Of a DNA stretch of 64,000 nt, positions 23,401-35,400 are shown in pieces. The notes below the pieces were generated by a model, which was given only the letters and a program-made list of their open reading frames with translations, searched no databases and was not told the origin of the DNA. The translations under genes were made by a program, and so were the position numbers. The stretch is from positions 1,674,001-1,738,000 of the forward strand of contig NC_046682.1 in NCBI RefSeq assembly GCF_009870125.1. Reading direction: 5' to 3'. The DNA comes from Drosophila pseudoobscura. Its lineage: Eukaryota > Arthropoda > Insecta > Diptera > Drosophilidae. Position 1 is the stretch's first letter; the number at the start of each line of letters is the position of its first letter.

Positions 23401-26400
23401 TATGATTTTACCAGTCAGCATAGATATCTTAAAGAGCTCCCCAATAAATCGAACCGTGCCTCCGGAGCGTCTGCGTATTTTTCGCTCTTCCTCCTCCAGA
23501 AGTGCTTCAAGCTCGGCTTTTTCGTTCGGATCGTTGCACTTTTTTATCTTGTCTACAACTGGCTGCAGTTTCTTCTCCTTTGCGGTACTTTGTGAGACGT
23601 TCTGCGTGAACTCGCGCTCCGTTTTGTCCAACAAGGCATTCCGGAAGTGTGCTAGATTTGATTTAGTGCCGCTCTCCATACGCTCGTCGCGAGCTTTCAC
23701 TTCACTTATAAGGCGATGGCACAGCCTGGCGTACGAAACCGAGAAGTTTGGTTCGTCAATGGCCTTCTCAAACACTAAGACAATAACCTCGTCCATCTTT
23801 TCGGGCGTATCAATCTTCAATTTGATTATCTCCTCGACCAGCGTATCGAAACGCTCGGGGGTAAGCTTGTTCAGAATACCCCTGACCCGTCTCACCAACT
23901 CATCCTTCTCTTGAGTGGCCTTAACGTCTGCACTACTATCAGACTTGTTTACGCCTCGAGGACGCCAGGCATTCTCGTTCTGATTCAGTTTCACGTCCTG
24001 ATTCAGTGACAGGTTGACATGTATCATACCCTTCATGCTGCCCCTACCACCTCCACTTTGCACACCCGACATCGACACCTGTTTGCCAATGAAACCCCCT
24101 CCCGACTCGCTGTTGCGACCTCCAATCACACCAACCATCGACTGCACTCGCTTGTTGTTGTTGTTGTTGCGGATGAACGACGGCATTAGGTTTGGCTGGG
24201 GCAGTATCGAAACGTTCTTTACTTCCGGCTGTATACGCGAGGCCTTTGCCTCGCGCAGCTGCAGCAACTGCTCGCGATCATATTGTTTCTTGCCGCTGGG
24301 ATTGCTGGGTGACCATTGACCCTCATTGTAATTAATCAACGATGATAAAACACTTTCTGAGACCGTGGCTGTGCCAGTGGCTTCTGGTTCCTGTTGCAGT
24401 TTAATATCTTCTTGGAGTTGAGGATCGGCAAAAGACTCAGGCTCCGTCTCTGGCTCTGGACCTGTCTCAGGTTGACGCTCTGGATCTTCTGCGGCAACAC
24501 TGGACTGCGACTCTAGTGCCAGCTCAGAGAAAGGCGTCGTATCCATTGCACCTTTTGATAAAAGTTCTTTAGTCGTTATTTCTTCTACTGTTTTGGATGG
24601 TCGGGTCTCGCCACAAATCTCTTCTGCTAATGCCATCGGCGCTTCATCAGTCTCATCAGGGGAACTTTCGAAGATTTGTTCTGGCTGTGTTTGCTGTACT
24701 TCACTCTGGTGGGTCTGGGTTTCCTCAGCTGCGGCCTCTGATATTTCGGTTGAAGAGGTGTTCTGAGAGATGGCTTGGACTGTGTGAATCGACTTGGCTT
24801 CGACGGAACCCACCGAAGCGGTATCAATGCTCGCCGTCTCCGACAGTTCAACAACGTCAACAGACAGATTTGTTGATATCTCCAATTTTAGCAAATCGGA
24901 TGAAAGGTTCTCAGTGGGCAGCACAGCAGCTGAGGTAACAATGTTGGTTCCCTCCGTTGCGGCGACTGGCACTTCCGCTGTGATCTGTGGCGGTGGCTCC
25001 TGCTTCTTCTGCTGGGAAGTGGATGCAGTCTGATACGATAGGTTTTGCTGAGTAGCCTCCTTGGTTGTTTTGGTTGCAGCGTCTGGCTTTGCAGCTGCAT
25101 CATCCGCATCAGCTGGAGAAAATAAATGACAAAGTAGACATTTGATTTGTTAATTGTGTTTACTGTGCAAAATGTAAATATTGAATCTTAATTTTGATTT
25201 CTTTCGTATTTGTTTAGATCCGGAAGTGAAACAGTTTGTAACTGACAGGAAGCATAATATTAACTCAACTGGGTTTGTGTTTAAATTTCGACGATTGCTT
25301 TCTCCTAGGAGACACCTTAAGGAGCAATACCTTAAGTGACACACAGTTAATATTTGGTTAGCGAGTCTGATTATGTCAATTTTAGCGTGGACAAGAATAA
25401 AATTATCCTCTGAACCATATACCTTGGCACCAACCAAATTGAACCAACTCTGAAATATGCGGTTTCAGAGGTATTTACATACATAGTTTACGAATGCAAG
25501 TTTCTGACTTCGAGTTCAGGTTTCGTTTAGGTGTCGGTCCAAAAAGGATCACGAACAGTTAAACTTTTCGAACTTTTCTCTGCGTAGCCACTAAAAATTG
25601 ATTTCTTCCTTTTAGTTATAATAATTATTCGATCTGATCTCTATGATAGTGCGTTTTTAATTTTTTCGTATCTTCAAAATTGTGCATGCCACAGATTTTC
25701 GTCCTTTGTAGGGGAACACTTGCAGCAGTGACATATCACAGAAGTCTGGATACAAAATGTCGTTGCTCTAGCATTTAGTCTTTGAGCACTAGGCGCTCAT
25801 AGGGACGGACAGACAGACATGGCTCAATTGACTCGGCTATTGATGCTGATCAAGAATATATATACTTTATGGGGTCGGAAACGCTTGCATCTGGACGTTA
25901 CACACATTCAATTTCACCACAAATCTAATATACCCCTATACTCATTTTGAGTATCCGGTATAAAAACAGGGTGCTGTTAAACGTAAATATGTGTTCAGCC
26001 CGGAATGGTCTATACAGCTCAAAACACTGGATTAAATTATTGCATCAGCTTTTTATTCTTTGTTTCCTTTCGTTCGTGAAGGAAGCGGCTTTCCGAAAAA
26101 TTTGCTGCACAAACTAGAACAATTCGCCCCTGGAAAAGTCTCAAAGACAAAGACATTTAAAAAAAAAACCCTCGAAGTGAATTTGCTGCATATCCGTTTT
26201 CAAATAAGCTAGATCTAGCCTTAAATAGGCTAAAATGGCAACACTGACTGGCAGTCGGCCAGTTAGGGTTATGTAAAATTGCACAGATGAAAATAATTGA
26301 GTGTGCGTAAGACTGTACGCCTTTTGATGTTTGTCAATTCGGTTTCAAATAGTTTCAAATACATAACGGTGCATATCTATTATGTATATAATGGATGAAA

Positions 26401-29400
26401 CCCAACTGAAAGGGATGATATAGGACAACGATAAAGCTTTCTCTCTATGCAGTAATATGCAGAGTATGCAGTAGAGATATACTTGGTTCTCTTAATAGAA
26501 TGCATTCGAATTGGACTGAATGAGTTATACGAGCAAGCATTAAGGATTGTGCAAAAACGAACCGAAATTAAAGAAATAGCATTGCCGGAAACATTTGAAT
26601 TACTCCAATGGTTTTATGCCAACTTTGTGTACTTCATTGCTACATTGTTTTTCTTAAATTTTCTTTCTCCTTTTCCTTACAGCAAAACTTCAACAATTAA
26701 AAGACCCTGTGTTCTTTTGTAAATATGAGTAAGCACAGGCAGAGAAACAATAATTCAGACTCATTCTTTTCCTCTTCATTCGAATATTGTGCGTCCGAGT
26801 AATCGGTCAAACTTTTCGTAGTGGCATTCGTTCATTTTGAGCATTGTTGATTCAAATGCCGGCTTATTGCAGTATATTTTAGACGTCATTAAATGCATAT
26901 AGGACCGCAACCTTTGTGCGGGTTCACGACCTGTGTAACATATTGTATTCCCCTAAAAGTAGATTTATATTTTCCTTACAGCGAACAGAACGTTCTGACT
27001 AAACGATGCTCCTTTAAAAACTTGAATAGTTTGATATTTTTGTGAATGTTGTAGGTTCTTCCTGTGGTAGCTGTTCTTAGAGCCATTCATTTGTATACAA
27101 TTCGGCATAACTATGAAAAAAGGAGGCAAATGTAGAGATATGTAGATCTGTCGAGCTAGTCTAATTGGGATTGTTTTTTATATCTACAGCTCTAAGTACT
27201 AAGCAGGAATATAAATATACACTTTATGCGTGGATAAAGGTCGAAGGGTACAACAATTGCACAAATTCACGGTGGTTTCATCTAGTGTTTTATACTATAT
27301 AATATATGTCATTCATATACAAATCTGAGGTACTAATTTACTCTTGTATTTCACCTTTATACCTAGTGGAGATCCTCAGTGCTTTGAAATAATCTTATTT
27401 TTAAATGAATATATGCCACGATTGACCAAAGCCAAATGCAAAATATAATAAAAAAAAAAATACAGATACAAATTAAAGGAAAAATATGCAATGTAGTCAT
27501 AATCTACAGGGCGGTACTAGCGTCACCCCAAAAATTAAACATTATATATATGTTCATATGCATATAAATACGATTGTATATATGTATTTTAATCACATAC
27601 TTATATACACGCATATAAGTATACTCATACTTATTCACGTTAGACGTGCGTTGTCTTACCGACCAACTGTCGCGTTGTTGCCTAGGCGCTATAGATAGAC
27701 ACAGATGATATCGACTCGCACTAACACTCAGGCACCCAGAAGTGATCACATCGAACCAATTTGCTACGAACTGAATTGCGAACGGAGCAACAGAGAAAGA
27801 CGTCCGCCGACCGACTGCCACTATTCGCTAGCAATCTAAAAAGAAAAGGTCTAAACACACTAGCATCAATTATTATTCGGCTACGCACAGCGATCGGACA
27901 TGTGTGCGGACTAATGAATGAACTAACCCACACAGAAGTGACCAGAACTGACCAGAAGTGACGATGCTAAAAGTTTATTATTCCTCGGCAGAGCAGTATA
28001 CAAATCAGTAAGGCAAAATTGTGATTAGAGCCAAAGAAAAAACAAATGAAATTAAATCTTGAAATGACACCAATTGTCATTAATATCATACAATGTCGGA
28101 AAAAATTGTATTTCCTTGTCACCTGAACACCCAAGTTCAACTTATTCATCCAATAATGTTGCGACGACGTTGTCTTGTTTAAACTACATTAAATCATTTT
28201 CGCACTTGAATAATGATAAATTTCATTTTGTGTTCTGATAACACGATTTCGAGTGAGGTACCATTATTATAATGAAGGGTGGGGGGTTTCCATTTGACGG
28301 ACCTTGAGCAAGGGGTACTAACCTTTCTAGGTTTCAAGTCTTCAATTTACTTGAATAAGGTTGTCATTGGGCATAGAGGCGTAATGCCAATACAGCTTCC
28401 ACTTTGTTTATACACTACTGGTCAAAATAATAAGTAGATGTTTTTGAGCTTTTTTTCACGACTCAAACAACTTTTATAATAAACACAATGAAAAAATTAA
28501 ATTTACGTTTAGTTTTCTAACCTACCGTCGATTATAAAATATTTGACATAAGCATTTATCACCTCAAATAGTATATAGTTTGTGATCGATAAAATGTAAA
28601 AAAAAAAAAAACAAGGGATGATCGGAAAATTAAGTACAGAAATTCTACAAAGCCGAAAACGCGAAGCGTATCAACATTTGTTCATTGTTTTCTTATTATA
28701 AGTAATCGTACATATGCTAGCATACGGGGTAAAGCAACCTTATTTTTGTATTAATTTAGCGATTGTTTTTGGCATACAAGTAACAAGTAGGCGGCCAGTC
28801 TCCACTGAAATCTCATAACACGTGCTTAACCATTTTCCTTGTGTACCGGACGTCGAATTCCCTGCCTTTGGGCCGCCGTACATATCTTCCGGAGTCAAAA
28901 GTTTTATTTTTGTTTAGTCCCTCCATAATATATTATCTATATCAATATCAATCTGAACAAAATATACCGAGCGCCCTAAACTTTTCGCAGCTTCCCGAAG
29001 ACTTCCCTTATTTTTGAAGACTCCAGGCAATCTTCTTTTCGGCCCATCTAAAGAACTAGTATTAACTTTCATGTACTTAAATATGCATATACTTACATTT
29101 TGAGTCGGACGCGCCTATGATCTCGCGGGAAAAACTAAGTCGTTAACTGCTTTTAATAAAAACTTATTTAATGAAATATCGCTGTGAAAGATATAAGTTT
29201 TGGGACAGCGAATTTGAAAAGGTAATTTTTAGCGATGATAAAAACTTTAATTTATACGGTCTGTGACAGATCTCCTGGAAAACGAACTTATGTCATTTGC
29301 AGAAGAGTTGAACGAATTGAACGTTTCAGCAGGACAACGCTCCTAAAAATGTTGCACGATATAAGATGCCGTTTCTGAAGTCGAAAAATATTCAGGGCAT

Positions 29401-32400
29401 AATTTCAGGCGAAGTTTTTGGGGATAAAGGACAATTCAACCCCTTAAAAAATTTAGAAAAAGCTTTAGCCGCCTTCCAAGACTTGTTAAACACGATGCCC
29501 CGACGGTTGTTAACAAAACAAACAGAAAAATTTATTTGAAAAGCTAAAATTATTCTGATGGCTTGTTTCAGGATGCGATTTTCGACGTTGATTTTCAAGG
29601 CAATAATGCTCCAATCAACTTACTCCGATTATTGACGATGTAGCACCATGCATTGCCACTACGAAAAACTGGTACGAGTTCAATCGTGGACATCCATTGC
29701 TGCAGGATGAGTCACGTGACTGTCGTCCAAAAGCTATTGTTGATTTCAATTTAAATGTATACTGTGAGTTAGGGACCGCAAGGTCACCATGGGACATACC
29801 GTGACAAATGCAGGCATCTTTGGGCATTAAAGAGACCAGCATAGATTCAATATTGCATGATACGACATAATTTAACAATAGCCCGCAGAAAAGACTATCG
29901 TCAATTGGTCTGAAGAAATGCGAATCAACTAGTCATGTCGAATTTTGTTCGATAGACAAATTTAGCAAGATATTCTAAGTGGTTCACAAAGAAAACCAAC
30001 CTCCAAATACGGATTGTAGTTTACTACGAAAATTCACGTAACGTAACAAATCGTTTTAGCACCCAAAACATTTACGTCGGCATAAAAAAGCTATTACAAG
30101 AAGCTCAATTAATTTTGTTGTACAGATTCTATTTTGGTTAATTGGTTAAAACGTTTTAAAATAATTAAAAGCAATAAATTCATTTTTAATGATATGAACG
30201 TAACTTAAAGTTCCTATGAATGACATCGAGTTTTTGGCTGTCGAACTTCAGTGATATAAATATGTACATATGTAAAGGCATAGCATCAGAGGTGCAGCAA
30301 CGGTTTGCAAATGATATTCCGGCTCAAGCTATTCAACGTCGATGTCTTTAATAGCAGGGACACTTTACAATTCACTTCTGAATAGTCGAATAAGAAAAAT
30401 TGCTCTATTGCCACCGTAAAGCATCCGCCTTATGTTATGATATGGAGAGGTTTCCGATCGCACCGATTTAGAGAATCTACTAAATAAGGATCCTTCTTAT
30501 GATTCTGCAGTTTTCTTGTATCCTCCAAATTGTAGATTATAAACGATCTTCTTCGGTTTTATGTGGGAAAAGGAGCGGGCAATAATAGTATTCAAAATTT
30601 ATTCAAGTGTCCATCAATACAAACGACACGTGCTGTTCATTTCACGATTTGCGAGGGAGCTAGGGGCCGTAGGAACTATTTTTTGGTGTCTAGAACTAAA
30701 AATTAAACTAAAAATAGAATTGGCTTGACATTGAGGAGTTCGAAAGCCAAACTATTGTACAAAGGATGATGCACCAGATGATGTTGGATTTCAAGGGTCA
30801 CGGTGACCAACAGCAACACATTACATTATCTGAAGATCAGTCAAAAGATCAAACGCAAGCGATGAAGTATCAAGGTGAAGCCCAATTACAGAGATCGGGA
30901 GAGAAATGGATTGGCTCCGGTATATCACAGCAGCACTGATAAAGCAATATAGATAGTTTCCGTCAATTGGAATATCCGCTAGATGGCGCAATTCAAGGGA
31001 TTTTTAGCAGGGATTTGGAACGTTTGAACGTTTAACATACAAAAAAACGAGGGGGAACGTTGTGAGTTTCTGCGGAGACCGCAACTCTACATTTATACCC
31101 AATACTTAGTCAGTATTGCTCTCCTCCGTGCGAGAGAGATAGAAAATCAGTCTGAGCGTGACGTCGGGCGCTGCGTAGCCACTGCAAATTGATATTTTGC
31201 TTTTGGCTACAAAAATGATCAGATCTGATCCAGATTCAGCAATCTGATAGATATGGTTATTCTCTATGATTGTGCGTGTTTAGTTTTCTCGAATGTGCAA
31301 TATTGTGGATGCAACCGATTTTCGTCCTTTCTGGGGCGGAAGGGGCTGGGGCAAAATTCTGAGATATACGTTTTATAGTGAGATCTAACAGAAGTGCGGA
31401 TACCAAATTTGGTTACTCTAGCCTTAATAGTCTCTGAGATTTGTGGATACCCCAGATTTTCGTCCTTTGCGAGGGCGGAAGGGGGTGTGGCGAAATTTGG
31501 ACACGAAACGGTCAAGGTCCGATATCACAGGAGTGTGGATACCAAATTTGGTTGCTCTGGCTCTTATAGGTTCTGAGATCCTTGAACTCATATTTTTCAA
31601 TTGGCAAAACCGACCATGAAACCTGAGTGTTAGAGAGAGACAGAGCGAGAAAGAATGAAATTGTTTTCTTGTTTCTGGCTATAATAATTATACGATCTGG
31701 TTAAGATTTTACAATCTAGAACATATAGTCATCCTCTACGATTCTGCGTTTTTGGTTTTATCGTATCTTTAAAAATGTGGATGCCACAGATTTTCGTCCT
31801 TTGTGGGGGCGAAAGTGGGCGGGGCGAAGTTTTGAAATATTCTTGTAGCAGTGACATATCACAGAAGCTTGGATTTAAAACATCGTTGCTCTAGCTCTTA
31901 TAGTCTTTGAGCACTAGGCGCTGAAGGGGACGGACGGACAGACGGAGAGACAGACAGGGCTCAATCGACTCGGCTATTGATGCTGATCAAGAATATATAT
32001 ACTTTATGGTGTCGGAAACGATTCCTTCAGGATGTTACACACATCCATTTTCACCACAAATCTAATATACCCCAATACTCATTTTGAGTATCGGGTATAA
32101 AAAGTTAATTTTTGTCATATTTTTAATTTTTGTTATACCCGATACTCAAAATGAGTATTGGGGTATATTAGATTTGTGGTAAAAGTGGATGTGTGTAACG
32201 TCCATAAGGTATATATATTCTTGATCAGCATCAATAGCCGAGTCGATTGAGCCCTGTCTGTCTCTCCGTCTGTCCGTCCGTCCCCTTCAGCGCCTAGTGC
32301 TCAAAGACTGCCAGCATACATAGCCAAGTTGATATAGTCATGTCTCTCTGTCCGTGTTCCCGTCCGTCCGTCTGTCCGTTCCGTTGAGCGCATAGATCTC

Positions 32401-35400
32401 AGGGACTATAAGAACTAGAGCAACAAAATTTTGTATGCAGACTCCTGTGATAGACATACGCACTGCTAAAAGTTTATTTCAAAAATTTTGACGCGCCCCT
32501 TTTCGCCCGCACCAAGGACGAAAATCTGTGGCATCCACAATTTTGACATTTGTTTTGATATTTTCAAAAACTACATGGAAGTAGATAATTTATGTATTCC
32601 TTGATTATAGCCATTGAATCCACCTTGTAAGCAAGGGGAAATGTGTTTTTAATTATTATATTTATGTATATATTGTCGTCTGCCTATCTTTCCTATTTCT
32701 GTACTTTGTGTTGGTGAGTTTTCGCGTATTGAGCGTCTGACTCGCTCAGAGAGGAGGTTTGGGCTTCGCAAGGGAGGAAGTCAGACAGTTCCAATAGAAG
32801 AAACGATGGCTGATGAAATCGATTCCTCTTACAATCATTACGGAAACCAATTAAATATTCCCCTGTACAAAAAACCCTATACTGTAGTAAAATGACTTTA
32901 ATATTCCCTAGAACATTCCTGGGCACATCGTAAAAATCTATGAGATTTGGTTTTTGTATTGTAGATTTGCATTAAAATTATTATATGATAATACTAGTGT
33001 CGTTTACTTACAAGTGGTAGAGACATGGGAGTCAGAGGCGTTTTTAGGAGACACTATGGGAATTCTAAAAGAAGGTAATAGCTATAGAATATTAGCTGAA
33101 TTTAGTTCATTTCATAGACGTACTTTTTGCTTCTTCCCTTTTGAGGCGTTGGCAATATTTCAACAGATGGTGCATCGGACATGGCAGATACGATTGGAGT
33201 CTGACCCACGATGTCTTGGCGCTGTACAGGCAATTGCTCTGAAAAGTAAAAGAGAGCAAGAATTAAAATTGTATGTAGCCAGATACGTAACGCATTCCCA
33301 CCTATAGTATAAGGAGCGTTGGTTCTCGAGTCTGGAGCCTGCAGTGTTACGTTATTGGAAATATTTATACCAACCGAATCCTGTATTGGAATACAAATGG
33401 GAGTTTCGGACAGAACGTCAGGAGCTGTTACTGTTGCTGAAGACGCTGTTTGCTCTGTGAAGTCATTGTCCGCAGTCGAGTTGCTCTGTTATAACAATAA
33501 ATTTAAACAATATCGTAAAGATTTAAAGGTTCCAGCCGGTCAATGATAAATAACTTGCCTTATCGAAATCGTCTAATATATTTTTTTTAGTTGCCGGATC
33601 GATGATCTGTAGGCGATGCTGATGTCGACGCCTACTCGCTGGCTGCACTTGAACTGATTGCGGTTGCACGCTGGTTGGCATCACACCGACTCCGACCATT
33701 GGAGCCACACCAACCTGCCCCACACCACTGCCAGGACCACCCACACCCATGACAGTATTTGCTCCCTGTTGGACAGTGCCTGTAAGCAGCTGCAGCTGTG
33801 TCGAGGAGGCACCGGGACCAGCCAGCGGCCCATTGGGTCCGGACTGTACCGGTTGCATTGTGTTGCCCACATTTGTATTAACTGTCACGGCGCTACGTGT
33901 ATGCGGCGGCGGCTGCTGCTGGAGAGTCGGCACGTACTGGTACTGGTAGTAGGGCATTGGAGCAGGTGCATATTGCAGGTGAGAAGTTGGAAATGTTTGC
34001 TGTCGCGGGTTGTATTGAGTGTACGGCTGCAACACCATATTCTGGTGTATTGCCTGCTGATACATAGGTTGCACATGGACGTGACGGGTTCCGCCGGCGC
34101 CACCGCCACGCGGAGCATTAGACGCCGGGGGTGGTCCTCGAAATATGCCTCCACTTTGTTGATTTGAACGGGTGTTTCCTGAACTGTTGTTTCCCGTTGA
34201 CACGTACTGTAAAAGAATATGTAAAATGAGTTTAAAAAAAATGTAATATATTTAACGACAAAGCTTAAATTTTAAATCTAATTTTTCGTACTATTATCCG
34301 TGGTTGGCATACATAATTTGTTTGACTTGTTTAATTTTTTTTTTTTTAAATAAATAAATATTAAATAATAAAAGCACCTTAAATATGGTTCTAATATGTG
34401 TTTTTTACGAATTCGTAAAAGGTTTTATTTTCAAGTATCTTTATTTGTATACCAATATTGAAAAATTTTGAGGAGAAATGTATATCAAAACGGAGCTAGT
34501 TTGAGCACAAGAATCCAATCTAATGTATCTCACTTGTTCTAGTTTTAAATAGTTTTCGTGTACATTAAATTACTCTCGACAAAGACAGCATAAAAATGAA
34601 AATGTCCAATCGTAAAGCAAAAGAAGAAGGCTTGCTTCTGGGGCAGATAGCTTTGAAAGTGAAGGACCAGTTTTACTCGCACTCGGACATACGACACACT
34701 TCGATGCGCCGAAGATTAAGAGTCCTTGCAGTTTAGCAATAATACGTCGTTTAGTTGATTTTTAAACCTTTTCAAGTATACAACCTATATTATTGAACAA
34801 CCTATATTATATGCTGGGTGTGGTGTCAGAATAAATGATAAGTTGAAGACCCAAGGAGATAGGGTCTACAGTGCTTTTTCCGTTGGATTACCTCTGCCGG
34901 CGCTGTTTGGAAGCTATTGCTTGACAACAGATTGCTGTTTTTGAAATCGAACTTTCTATTAGTATCAACACAACTGACGCCGACTTTTACGCCGACACCA
35001 ACAAGATTCTTTTCGTGCATGTATGTCCCAGCGGTTGAACCAATAGCGACACCAATGCTGCTTCCAGTACTGGAACCGTTGCACACTCCGGCGGGAGAGT
35101 TGTTACTAGCCGCTAGTGTACCGCTGCCGACGCAGTTGCCATTTTTATTCATGTCTGGAACGCTCATGAATCGAAGGTTTCCATCAAGGTTGCCAGGTAA
35201 CGCCCTGTGGCTTGCTATATTGTAAATAGCGGCTGAATTCAATTCCCCAGAGTTCAACGGACAGCTGTTCACAGTCATTATGTTAGCGCCGTTGCACAGT
35301 ACAGTAGACTGCTGGGATCCTGCTGGTCCTGCTCCAGCCATGGGCCTGTTCACAACGTTAGCGTAGCTCTGTTGCTGCTGCTGTGTGTGCTGAAGGTGAT

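Larger units (their letters stand above)
25113..33011 (-). other. Large eIF4G intron invaded by transposons
   Basis: A 7,899-bp intron between the 53-nt exon and the exon encoding the eIF4E-binding and MIF4G parts. It holds three DINE copies (C, D, E), a Tc1-like relic, a mariner relic and a hAT-like end. The rest shows no gene; a pair of PPT+CAG acceptor-like sites on the plus strand (about 26682 and 26980) has no coding partner. Confidence 0.75.

Noticed and set aside
25150..25437. Minus-strand 95-codon frame adjacent to the eIF4G main exon
   Set aside because: It lies in the intron beyond the CTCCAG acceptor at 25113 and its frame does not fit the exon phase; the 53-nt exon at 33012 joins correctly instead.
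26483..26722. Plus-strand frame followed by a TTTCCTTACAG site
   Set aside because: Isolated; no second exon and no recognisable protein.
29615..29878. Minus-strand open frame of 87 codons
   Set aside because: It is antisense to a plus-strand mariner protein fragment.
32693..32926. Minus-strand frame near the eIF4G exons (PSFLLLELSDFLPCEAQTSS)
   Set aside because: Considered as an eIF4G exon, but the 53-nt exon satisfies phase fully and this segment lacks a proper donor.
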